Shown here: in pieces, positions 1 to 12,000 of the stretch
Position numbering within the stretch: the stretch's first letter is position 1
How the letters are laid out: every line of letters begins with the position of its first letter
Assembly (NCBI GenBank): GCA_914767715.1
Contig: OU612067.1
Coordinates: 10,168,001 to 10,232,000 of the forward strand
Origin: Membranipora membranacea
Taxonomy: Eukaryota; Bryozoa; Gymnolaemata; Cheilostomatida; Membraniporidae
Reading direction: 5' to 3'
DNA: 64,000 bases
Notes under the pieces: generated by a model
Told to the model about the DNA's origin: nothing
Databases searched by the model: none
What the model saw: the letters and a program-made list of their open reading frames with translations, nothing else
Program-made: the position numbers and the translations under genes

Positions 1-749
1 GATTTACATCTTCAAAACCAATATTTACATTACACGATAGTGTGTGAAATTTTTACGGCTAAAACTTCATAAATAGAAATGATCAGAATTATTTCACCCG
101 TTGACGGCAAGACCATCACATACTTTCAAGGAATAACACATGTCATTACTATGCTGAGAAAAAAAAACAGGATCTAATTTGCAAAGGGAAGAAATCGTTG
201 AATCCTTCTCCAAAGGAGACGAGGTTTAGAATTTGATGGATACAGCATGTGGAAACTTATTTCCCAAAAGTGAAAATCTGTAAAACATCTAGGCTGTGCT
301 ATCTACATTTCAGAGAGGAGGATTTTATTTTATTTTCTGCGACCAACAGTCATTGTAAGCTGAGAAAAGTGAGGTGTCAGACATATGAATTCTGTAATTC
401 ACAAGCTGAAAACTATATAGAAACAACCCAAAAACAGCCTTCTCCCCCCCCCCTCCCCGACAAAATCTTCTTGTGAACCCACTAAAGTTTCCATGAAAAA
501 TAAGCGTTATCAGCAATCACCTCAATAAAGATATTTACTTGAGAACTTTTGATCCTATGTAAGAAATAAAGGTGGTTATAGAGACAGCCCATTAAGTGTC
601 TAGTTCTTCATAGCGACATTTGGATATGTCTCACCTGTACAGATGATATGCGAATGTTACACCACCAACTGCATGAATGATGGGGCATTTATTTTAGGTT
701 GAGCTTAGCTTTTTAACATGAAAAATCAGGTCCATACCCTTCCCTCTAG
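1..749. other. No gene recognised; probably intron of the gene whose 3' part follows
   Basis: This stretch lies upstream of the first recognisable exon of the receptor array. I see no CUB, FN2, sushi or Thr-rich stalk exon in it. A C-rich run sits at about 443-460. The short open frames show no domain or splice context. It is most likely an intron of gene A, whose extracellular exons would lie to the left of the window. Confidence 0.4.
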
Positions 750-2285
750 TACTACATCAGTAAACCTCCACCCATGATTGGAGTGTCAACATCGGTTGTA
801 ATCACAGTGATTCTCACAGCAATGTTTAATTGTTTTAAACGCCGCCGAGAACATGCAAAGTAAGTGATATCATGTAGAGTGAAATACAGTTGATATCAGT
901 AGTAGCCTTACTTATCATTACAATTTTCATCTCTAGCATGGAATACATTGTAAATATAGTAGACTCATGGTCATTGGAACAGATTTCAGCTTGTGTTCAA
1001 ATTGTAATTCTTCTGTTATCTGACAATGTAAAACTCTATAACATCTCCATGTTTCAACCTTATAGAATGCTAACTGAATTATTGCACAAACTGTGCTGAT
1101 CCCATTGTTAAATAATTTAAACCTATATTATGACGAAAATAATCATAAATTGAACGATGTAGCACTTGCGTTTCTTGTAAGCTCATCAAAATCAACTTCT
1201 TCAAGAGTTTGGTCAGTTCAAGATCAGCTGAGACAAATTTCAAGGATTATTTTGTGTCATCTGAACAATGAGGTGTGAGAAAATCGCTTCATGGAAGCAA
1301 ATTATGGTTTTCAGTTTGTTATCCCGAGAGAAAACTTTTATTATTTTTTCATCTATAGACAGAACGGAGAAGTTGAGAATGAATACACATCAGCTTATAG
1401 TGCCTCTGGTGATGTACACATATACATGTCTGCTCAAACAGGTCAGAACAAAATGTAACTCATGACATCATCAGCCATAAATGGAGTCATACTAAATTGC
1501 ATTGCTGCACCGGACATAAAAAAGCTTTTGACTGTATGAATCATAAAGTATTAGTACCTAACCAAATTTACAAAAAAGAGTTATAATAATTACCTGCCCC
1601 AACCATTAATCAATGATCTCAAATCATTCAAGTTATCCATCAAGAGCCAGATATTTGGTGCATAAACCTTTCCGCTGAATTCTTTCATTTTTCTACAATA
1701 GGCGCTAAATCTTTAATTGCAGCAATCTCATGACCTATAAGTATAGTCTTATTATTTTTATACCCTTGTGTAATAGTTAACATATACTTTTATGACATAT
1801 TCATCTGCATTTATTCTAAAAGTAAGCATTTGTAATTTTTTTCTGGGTAACATTCAATTTTATTACAGAGAGACATAACCCCGCTTTCACATGTCCCTAT
1901 GATGATGTTGAGATACCTATAGACAATGTTAATCAAGGAGAAGAATATGAGCAGATTAGGGATTATACCAGTCATGAAAATAAAAATTCATCCAACGCAC
2001 AAAGGTAAAATACAATTTTTATAGTATATGCATATGTTATTGATGTTAGATATCTTTATTTTGAACCTTACTTTCATACTAATAAATCACCACCAGCATT
2101 ATGATATTACTTTGTTTGAGATTTGAATTCTAAACTGCTTTATTTCTCTGTCAGTGAGGATGTGATATTTTTCTTGCAGAAACCCTCAGTTTGATGAATC
2201 TGAGTACACCTCTGCAACAGCTTTCACAAACTGTGATGTCCATATTTATACATCAGCAGACGCTGGTCAATCTGGCGACAAGTAA
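750..2285 (+). CDS. Receptor gene A, 3' part: transmembrane exon and tyrosine-rich cytoplasmic tail
   Basis: This is the 3' end of the first member of the tandem receptor array; the ectodomain is not seen. Exons by splice phase are a TM exon ending at 859 (start uncertain, acceptor about 749; hydrophobic VVITVILTAMF followed by KRRREHAK), then 1359-1441, 1869-2004 and 2180-2285 (stop TAA). Phases run 2, 1, 2 as in the complete paralogues. The tail carries YDDVEI, EEYEQIRDY, and two copies of an EYTSA...DVHIYxSA module, so tyrosine docking sites are likely. The sequence is clearly diverged from the tails of genes B to F, so this may be another subfamily. The donor at 1441 lies five codons before an in-frame stop, so a shorter tail from a retained intron is possible. 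The acceptor chosen for the TM exon gives phase 0, unlike phase 1 in the paralogues, so that boundary is the weak point. Confidence 0.6.
1503..1570 (+). mobile_element. Tiny non-LTR reverse transcriptase relic
   Basis: The + strand encodes HKKAFDCMNHKVLV, close to the KAFDxVNHxxLL motif of non-LTR retrotransposon reverse transcriptases. Nothing else of the element is recognisable, so this is a small decayed fragment in an intron of gene A. Confidence 0.45.
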
Positions 2286-4528
2286 GCTACCTGATCACTG
2301 CAGGCTTTGACAGACTACTGATTTTTAATGCTAAAGATGTCGAACTTTCCATCATCTCTTGTAGAATTTATCTTCTCACACATGTAGAGAGTGTAACTCC
2401 CCACAATTATAATAGGATAGTAAATCAAGCTTTTTCCTTTTGCCTAGTGACAGAGGTCCTTTCCAAGAAAGATATTACTTTGTCTCAGCAGGCACCTTCA
2501 TACCTGCCTTTCTGCATCGTCCCTCCATCAGTGCCCAAAGTAAAAAATCAATATTATAATTGCATTTTTACAAAACAATAGTAAGATTTAATCACTTGAC
2601 CTTTATTGTATCCATTTACGGTCACCTGTAGCCCAAAATTTTAATTACGCTGCAGTTATACACCACTCATGGAGGGATTATCCTTTTCAGACAGTGCTCA
2701 CTGCATTAACATGGGACACTCACCATCTATATGAGGAAAGCAGTTTCTATCAAGATTCTATCATTATTATTTATCAGATGTAATCATACTTGCCAAGTAA
2801 TCTAAATACAAAATAGGGAGATTCCATTTTACGGCGATACTGCACCACAACGTGGTGCTTCGAGGGTGCGAAGCACCCGAGTCACCCACCTGGGGGTTTG
2901 GGGGGCGGTGTGAGCCTTTACATTGTTAATGTCCAGTATCAAATACCCCACTGGCAAAGTAGAGGCATGTAAGTCACAGGGGCCCATGGCTACAAGTGCC
3001 CATGCATCATCAAGATCTGAAAATGTGCTCAGTCACAGACAGTGAGAATCCAGATAAGGTACTATATTCCTGTTTGATTAACATTAAATATGTCTTTAAT
3101 AATAAGTCTTTGGTCCGAGCTTTGTTAAATTGTAGTGGACCTACCTTTGGAATTGTTAGGTTTCTATTTCCCTTCACTTAAATTTAACTAGAGTAGACAG
3201 TACAAAATTAATACTAAAAAATGTGTGATCTGAAAGGAAATGAAAACTAAATGTATGCACTTGACTGGCTACTTTATATTGTGACCAATGACAGTCAGTG
3301 TTGTGAGTTATGAGAGGATGCTATTGGTCATTTACAATAATAGGCTGAATCTTAACAAAACAGGTAAATTTGTTAGGATTATTTAATTTGATAATTCTTT
3401 CAATTTTGTGTGCAAAGACCTTAACAGTAACTAGTCAACAACAACATGTGCTTGGATAACTATCAAAAAATTGTAATTGAACTGTTTTCTCTAAAATCTG
3501 GAGGAAATAGTGAGATTTACAAAAAGTGGGAGGTGGGTGTAAAAATCTGGAGGGTCACGCCTAAATCGGGAGACTTGGCAAGTATGGATATAATTGAGAG
3601 CACACACAACTACCTGTTTTTTTAGAGCCTATACCATGGACACTCACTTCCATCGATATTATTACTGCTCTCATGATTTATTTTCGTTTGATAAAGACAC
3701 ATTTGACGTGTAAGGCCCGTGTTAAGTTTTATACTGTGATAAAAAAACACAGGTATGGGGTGATATGGTAATTAAGCTATTCATATAAAACAATGGTATC
3801 AACTGTTTTCTACGAATCTGACAGGCTGCTGCTGGTTTCATCCACGCAATATACCTTGAATAGGCGTCACAAATAAGGATCATGCCCATTTTTGTTTTCT
3901 GCATTTTGTTACTCAAATACCTGGAAAAGCTGCGTACAATTTTAAAACTTTATAGCAGCAAGGAAGTGTGAAGTTATTCCTACAAATGAGATTCCTACAT
4001 CTGAATACCTACAAGCTAATGGCTGAAAACTTTCAAGTCTGTAGGCACTGGGAGGAGTTCCCTTTGCTAAATTATGCTGAGTAAGGAGAATAGAAGTTCC
4101 ATTTGGAGACATGTGCTAACGGCTTTACTATTATTTGAACTTTGTCAGAGAGAACATAGGCTGCTCTATTTGGAGCACAGTATAGCTACCTTAATGCCAG
4201 GTATATTTACTTTTCACGTCTAACCTTAGGAAGAGCATTGCGAGTCTTTCGGCTGAGAAACCTTGTATGGGTATTAGTCTTGGTCTTGGTTTTATTATAT
4301 ATCTCTATCAGACTTGGTTTGATAGCGTTGAAATTTCAATTTTTCACTCAGTATCAATGTTATCGTTGTTAAGAAATCCCATATTACTTTCACTCACTGA
4401 AAAGAGCTTTTCAAGCGTTTTTGGTGCAGTAATTCCAACCAAGATGTATAAATTGACAGTTTATTACGCTCTTAAATGTAATACTTGAGGTGAGTACTGT
4501 TTCATACAAAAGTCAGATTCTCTTCCAG
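2286..4528. other. Intergenic stretch between gene A tail and decayed tail exon
   Basis: Apart from the DNA element at 2785-3586 I find no exon with supporting splice sites. The short open frames here have no recognisable domain. Confidence 0.4.
2785..3586. mobile_element. Non-autonomous DNA transposon, 13-bp TIRs, 8-bp target duplication
   Basis: The ends are perfect 13-bp inverted repeats, CATACTTGCCAAG at 2785-2797 and its complement at 3574-3586. They are flanked by GATGTAAT (2777-2784) and GATATAAT (3587-3594), an 8-bp duplication with one change. That size is typical of hAT elements. A short GC-rich hairpin lies near 2850-2880. The interior shows no transposase reading frame. Confidence 0.65.
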
Positions 4529-4648
4529 ATAACCTCAGTCTGATGAATCTGAATATACATTTTGGCCTTAGCGGTCGACGATTGCGACGTCAACATCTAC
4601 ATGTCTACATCTACAGTGGCTCCTAGCTCATCTGAGGAGGTGAGATGA
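4529..4648 (+). pseudogene. Decayed duplicate of gene A terminal tail exon
   Basis: After an acceptor at 4527-4528, the sequence parallels the exon at 2180-2285. The expected NPQFDESEYT... reads as a stop followed by PQSDESEYT, then a one-base frameshift, then LALAVDDCDVNIYMST in another frame. A premature stop and a frameshift in a stretch that is otherwise alignable mark it as a dead copy, probably from an older tandem duplication. Confidence 0.6.
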
Positions 4649-6034
4649 ACCTGAGTATACCATTTAAGTCTTACAAGTCCTTAAATACAGCAATCTGAAA
4701 AGATCCAAACTGTTTATCCACCTGACTGAAGGTGACGTACGATTATAATCATCAATGCTTTGTTGGCAAGCTGCAATACTTTCATTTTCTTTGATGATAA
4801 GATTTATCCTCTCAATTATTGAGATAGGATAACTCCTCATCCTTATTATTAACCGAACAGGATTGTCCCCCTTGATCTATAAGTTGAGAATTTGGACAGA
4901 TTGGATTGTACATTTGCCTTAGACAGACACTTCACTACCTTAGTTCCTGCACACTCAATGACCCAGAGGAAGTAAATAAAAAGGTAATTACATTGTAAGT
5001 ATCAACAGTCAGCAGTACAGTCGTCAAAATAAATCACACATAACCATCCATTTATACATTTGCATTCACCCGGTTGCCAAAAAAATTGTATTACAGCAGC
5101 TTTTCATCATTGAGGGAGGGATATATGCTTTCAGACATTGATCACGTCTTCCTTGACATGTGGCTTATCCCTACAAGGAAGTAATATAAATTGCTCAGAA
5201 AATTATTATTCAACTACTGTTTGGACAAAAGCTAAAAAGGACACAAGATGCCAGCTTTGTTTGCTGATCATTCACAGATGAGCTATTCAGTTGCTGGTTT
5301 CAATAAAAGGAATCACTTTTATAATTAAGGTCATAACCCTAAACTCACTTATTGGCTGTCAGAAAAAGTAGCAGGCATACCCAGGTCACCCTTCATTTGT
5401 CAAGCTGATGCAGGTTAAGAATATCCTCTAGCTTTGGGCGAAATCATTCACACTCCTGTGCCATTACAATAACCATATTTTGTCCACAGATTTTCACACT
5501 CAAAATAAATTTGTCATGGCTATGGTCTAAAATAATTTTTACCACATTCTTTGTATAGGCAAAAAATTAGTTTATTTCATTCTGCTCCCAAATGTAAAGA
5601 CATCGCTGACTTATTTCACAACCTGTCCTCTGACCACAAAATGAATCAATCAGTGTATGAAATATTACAGCTATGATAATATAACCCAATAATACTCACA
5701 ACTTCCTCACTGGTATGGATTAATTACATTTCAACACAATTATTCAATCACAATGCAAAAAATACCCTGTCAATGCAATTAGTCATGTAGCACTAAGCAC
5801 TGTAAAAGCCACATGACTATAATGCTTGCATTCAGCTGATTTAATCGAAGGAGGAAGTAGCCTAAGCAGGCACATGATAGCGATAGGATTAGTGAGTGCT
5901 CTTAGCCGCTGTAATCAGGATAACATTCTTGCCGTATCAGCCTCTATGTAGGTGATCACTTGAATGGCAGTTGACAAGCGCATAAATTAGTACTGTTCAA
6001 TAAGGTTAATTTAAAGAGCTATCTCGGAGTAAAG
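4649..6034. other. Intergenic region upstream of receptor gene B
   Basis: No exon, RNA gene or obvious mobile element is recognised. It should hold the promoter of gene B, but I cannot place a TATA box or initiator with confidence. Confidence 0.4.
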
Positions 6035-9000
6035 ATGAAGGATATCTTACTGTTTCTATGTGGATTAACAAGCTTCCAGATGCTGGTCACAGGTGAGTCT
6101 AATGTAATTGGTATAGGATGTTAGTCTAGCTAAGTATTCACAGCTGGAGATGCAATTGAGTAACAACCTGCCTAAGGGGCTTTTAAGGAAATACTCGGAA
6201 CCTAAAATTCCGGCCTGCCAATCCAGCTAAGCAGAGCCGCAGCAGAGCCGCAGCAGAGCCGCAGCAGAGCCGCAGCAGAGCCGCAGCAGAGCCGCAGCAG
6301 AGCCGCAGCAGAGCCGCAGCAGAGCCGCAGCAGAGCCGCAGCAGAGCCGCAGCAGAGCCGCCGCAGAGCCGCAGCAGAGCCGCAGCAGAGCCGCAGCAGA
6401 GCCGCAGCAGAGCCGCAGCAGAGCCGCAGCAGAGCCGCAGCAGAGCCGCAGCAGAGCCGCAGCAGAGCCGCAGCAGAGCCGCAGCAGAGCCGCAGCAGAG
6501 CCGCAGCAGAGCCGCAGCAGAGCCGCAGCAGAGCCGCAGCAGAGCCGCAGCAGAGCCGCAGCAGAGCCGCAGCAGAGCCGCAGCAGAGCCGCAGCAGAGC
6601 CGCAGCAGAGCCGCAGCAGAGCCGCAGCAGAGCCGCAGCAGAGCCGCAGCAGAGCCGCAGCAGAGCCGCAGCAGAGCCGCAGCAGAGCCGCAGCAGAGCC
6701 GCAGCAGAGCCGCCGCAGAGCCGCCGCAGAGCCGCCGCAGAGCCGCCGCAGAGCCGCCGCAGAGCCGCCGCAGAGCCGCCGCAGAGCCGCCGCAGAGCCG
6801 CCGCAGAGCCGCCGCAGAGCCGCCGCAGAGCCGCCGCAGAGCCGCCGCAGAGCCGCCGCAGAGCCGCCGCAGAGCCGCCGCAGAGCCGCCGCAGAGCCGC
6901 CGCAGAGCCGCCGCAGAGCCGCCGCAGAGCCGCCGCAGAGCCGCCGCAGAGCCGCCGCAGAGCCGCCGCAGAGCCGCCGCAGAGCCGCCGCAGAGCCGCC
7001 GCAGAGCCGCCGCAGAGCCGCCGCAGAGCCGCCGCAGAGCCGCCGCAGAGCCGCCAAGTACAATCCAATTTAGATAGCAATCAGAGCAGTATCATAATGT
7101 CTGCCCAATTGTCTTCAAATCGTGCTTATCAGACCTTCTGAGTTAGTTGGTAACGATCATGCTCACTATTTGGTAGTCTGGCTGCAGTTGCGGTTGATGG
7201 AGAAAGGGGAAAGTTTAAATTGGGAGCTTACTTGGCGTGCTCCATTGATAGGCTAAATTAATGTGCTAAACTCCTGATGCTTGGTTTGCAGACTTTGTCT
7301 CAGTGTGTTATTAACGAGTACAATATCTGGCTTTCAGTTCCTGATTGCACTTCCTATCAAACAGCACACATCAGACTAAGAGGCCGAAATCGTTGAACTC
7401 ACTGTTACAGGGTATGAAAAATTATTATTCAACTGAAGAAAACTACCACCCGATTCTTTTCTTCTCTTGTGAATGAGTTATATTTTCAATAAAATTATGA
7501 CACTTGTGAAACAATTTTCTTCCCTTCACCAGCATGAAATAATATTGACACAATAAAACACAGTTAAGACCTATCATAATATCATAGTCAGAGAGCACAT
7601 AACTCTTCATGGTTATCACAGCATAACAGGATCAAAATTTGTGATGATGATCGCCGGGTTATGAAAAGATAAGCCAGTTTCACTTACCACTCATGAATAA
7701 ACATTGAATTCATTGAATATAAGCAGACATGTTAAGACCTCACTGTAATTCCTTGGAGACTTTATTATACGTAAAAATGCGAGAGAGGAGCATCAAAATT
7801 TTTAACATCGACTCTGCTTAATGTTACTTCTTGCCCAGTCCCCATACCCTCATACCCTCATTTGTCTACATTAAAAATAAATAACACAGAATATGGGCTC
7901 TGAATAAAATTTTCACAATTCCAAAAACAGCTACCCGTTAAGGATACAGCCAGCTAGGTGAGAACAATGATCCATGTCTTGCAATGTCTTGATGCTTATA
8001 ATTTCTGACAATTGTGAAATCTCCTGTTACAACATCCACCACAGTTACAAATGTCAGATGACAAATCATTCTGTGAATTCTAGTGTGGATGTTGAGAGGG
8101 GTTCAATCGGTAAGCGCGCTTGCTATTTACTGCCAGGCAATTGGTGCAGCGGGAGTTGTGGGTTGGAGTTCCTCTAGTGGAGCTTTCAAGATTTTTCCAA
8201 CCCCCAGAAACGATTACAGTACTTATCATACTCAGAAAATGCAGTATAGGAATAAGAATAGTGATGTCACGAGTACTAGGCCTGAACTGTAATAGGTCCA
8301 GCACAAGCACAAGTTCACAAGACCAGCGGCCATGAATCACTGCACTGGGCCATTAAGATAAACGTTTGCAGGAGACATGCAAACTACCTGCATGATATAA
8401 TTACCTGTAACCGACCCATTACGAATGTTGAGTTGTAACCGACACCCAACCGATACTTGGTTTGATGTCTTATTCCTATATAGCAATCCAGCATTCCAGC
8501 TGAACATTGATATGGCCAGTTTATTTACTTTGGATGGGTCTGTCATCAGTTTAGATTTGTCCTCTTTCGAAATGCAAGAGATGGAACGGAATAAATTAAA
8601 GGAAAAAAAATTGTCTAAAAAATCATGGTGTATTGATAATATTATATCTAAGAAAGAACTTGCAAATGCACAGATTCAACACTCTGAAAGGATGATACAA
8701 TAAATGCAATGTCAAAGACCGATCCGAATATCAACATATCATATACTGTTGGAAAGCTGCCGAGCTACTGAAAATGAATACCTGAACAAAAATTTGATTC
8801 GATGACGTCGTGTCATTTTAGGGAGGAAATGAGGCAGAAAACGCTGTATCTGTCAATGCAGATGGCGGAGTCAAATTTATTGCAAGAAATTTCAAAATAG
8901 GTGGAATGTATACTTAGAGATTGCGTTCAGCGTACTCTAAGAGAAAATCATACTTAATTTTGTTGCGAGCCTATGATCTGTTCTGAATTGATGATTGAAA

Positions 9001-12000
9001 TTTCACATATTTTCACGGCTTCACAAAAAAACTTCACTGTATGGCGTGACGTAGAAATCAATTTAGACTAGTCATGTATCGAAGAAAATCAAATTTTACA
9101 ATGAGCGCAATCTCTTAGTATACATTCCACCTATTTTGAAATTTCTTGCAATTAATTTGACTCCTCCACCTGCATTGACAAAAACAGCGTTTTCTGCCTC
9201 ATTTCCTCCCTAAAATGACACAACGTCATCGAATCAAATTTTTGGTTCAGGTATTCATTTTCAGTAGCTCGGCAGCTTTCCAATAGAATATGGTATGTTG
9301 ATATTCGGACCGGTCTTTGACATTACCTTAAGAGCTATAGAAATAAAAGATTTTGGAATAATGTTGCAATATCTCATCTAAAATTATGGCATTTTTGACT
9401 GAGGTTGGACTTTCTATTAGGAAGTTTTATGTAGTTGTGGTTGATTGCAACAATTTGTGGTCAAAGATTCTGCTTGATTGCTATGCTTGTGAAAATTGCG
9501 CAGTAATATGGGTCATGATAAATGCTTGTCATGTTGTCTCTTTTTATACCTGCATCTTGATTGAAATCAATAATAATAATTTTTTTTTCATGTTTTACAC
9601 TAGCAGCACAAACAATATCTAATTATTAACAACAAGCAACATTTTGAGGGAATTTTGTCATGAATATTTACACGATTACAATAATTTATGTAGGGGATGA
9701 CCGACCTTGTGTTCTACCGTTCAATTACCGTGGAGAGGAGTATGATACTTGTACAAAAAAACATGGCTCATATTATTGGTGCGCAACAAATTACAACTAT
9801 AACAAGAATCAATGGAAACATTGTTCAGGTAGGAGATTTAATAAGCCTAAAATATGTGTTCTTAACTCTTTCATAAGGGGTTGTGCGCAATATGTCAACA
9901 TATGAACACTGAATAATTCCAATTTTTCATTCACTATTTTGTTTCTCTGTTCAATTTATCATAGTACACACCCCGAAACAGATCAGGAGAGAGCCACAAA
10001 GTCAAATATCAGTCAATTATTGTTTAGATACATCCGAAGCAGAGAGTGGTGTATATGTCATGTTAGATGGTAGAGATCAGCTCATTACACATCAGACAGG
10101 AACTATAATCAGTCACAGAGGATATCCACAAGAAGATTACCCTAAAGAAGTGAACAGTACACTGAGAATACAAGTAGATGGGGTGCTCTTTGTGAGTGTT
10201 GAAGTTTTGGCCTTCAACCTTGAGAGAAAGTATGGTAAAACCTGTTATGATTACCTTCATGTAAACAATGACATGAAGTACTGCGCAGAAGAATTAAACT
10301 CAGCATCAAGGCATATGTACTTAGTTGGGGGCGAACTAATGCTGGGGTTTATTACAGATGGATGGACTGAACAAGATGGATTCAAGCTGACCTTCCAATT
10401 TTCTGGTAAGTGTAAGTTTAGAAAGATTAGCAATGCTGTTGCAAAAAATTGGAACCAGTGTCGTATTGAAAACTGTCACCCGACGCAAAAACAACCGTCG
10501 GACGCGTAACAATATTGTTAATTGTCCCGGGGTAGACCTTACAATATAAATGATAGCGCCTGTCAACTTTTACAATCATATCTCTCAAATAGAAAACGAT
10601 TTGTTTAAATTAGTGGTGTTTCTTCCCCTCTCCAAGAAATTTATATCGGCGTGCCACAAGGTTCTGTTTTAGGTAATATTTTATTTTTTTATTTCTATCA
10701 ATAACCTCATAAAAGTTGCCCCCATGTTAGATTTTATCCTCTTTGCAGATAATACAAATATTTTCAGCGCCGACCCGTTGCTACTGCAAACAAATCTACC
10801 TCTCGTTGAGAAATGGTGACTTACCAGTAGATTAGTTTAAATACGAGCAACGTCCTGAGGGAACGGTTGGCCGACGCTCTGTGGTCTGCGGAGGATGGGT
10901 TGGGGTATGAGGGAGTCGTGCTGGGCTTCAGTGCGTGGTGGGGTAGCTAAGGTCCCTTTCAGTCAGGAAGTCACTCCTCTGGTCTGTGGCTGCTTGGTCA
11001 CAGACTAACTGACTGCACTGCTGCATGTTCTATACATAACGCATATAGTCTATTACTTACAAAATTAAGCGGAACCCAAAAAAAAGGGTCCAGCTATTCA
11101 TGTGCATTCTTAAAGTATCAGATTACCTACATACCAAGGTGTTCTGGCAGCCGCTAAGATGACAATAGTGATCAGTGTTTAGATGATATCGAGCCTATCT
11201 CAATATAATCAACATAAGCAATATGCTTTGTAATCTTGACTACACAAGGAACACTTTGTCTGTTTTATAATAGAATGAGAAAGAAGGTTGCATAGAGCAA
11301 TGAAACTATGAACGTTCAATAAGATGATATAATCACAAAGAACAGGAGTTTAAAGAGAACTTTATTATGTCACAAAGTGTTTGAAAATTATTTTTTGATA
11401 GCAGCGCAGAAATGACAGGTGAAAAGATTTACCAATATATTGACTTCTTCATCCGTAAGTGAGGCAATTGCTGTACAATCTTATATTATGAGCTTTCGGA
11501 TCATCGACAATTTTATGTACCAAGCGCAAAAGTACTAGTACCATGTGAATAATTCGACAACGCAAGTCTTCATTGATCATTAATATTTACTAGAGGCTGT
11601 AACCTGTGATATGCGTAGAATTCGACGGGCATACAAGGAGATAGCAGCTGTAGGCGATGAGGGCAGTAACGATGTTACCCTTAAAGCTGAATGTCAACTA
11701 GAAAGTCCAATTATAACTGACACACTTCACTGCTACAACAACACGTGGCAAACAGCTGGTAGGGAAAGAGGACTATCTTCATGTTTCAGCATTTTAGGTA
11801 AGTTTGATCGAATCTTTTTATCCTCCTTGATCCATAGAACTCTTATTTTAGTTTGGTCCTAAAATATAATATATTTGGTTAATTTCTATTAAATTACTTA
11901 TCTTCATTTATATAATTCATTGTTTAATTTTCCTGTACTTTAGATGCTTTGGCTATTTATGAACCCCCTCAGAACCGACACCTGGAAACCGATATCAAAC

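Noticed and set aside
6231-7055. CRISPR-like array
   Set aside because: The units are contiguous, with no spacers, in an intron of an animal gene.
6202-7080. Long - strand open frames (about 280-290 codons) rich in Leu, Cys, Gly, Ser and Ala
   Set aside because: They are a direct product of the 11-bp satellite, whose 33-bp period lacks stops in several frames. There is no promoter, splice or domain context, and the block lies in an intron of gene B.
8425-8703. 92-codon open frame in gene B intron 1
   Set aside because: No domain, no splice signals in phase 1, and it abuts the fold-back element. It is most likely chance.
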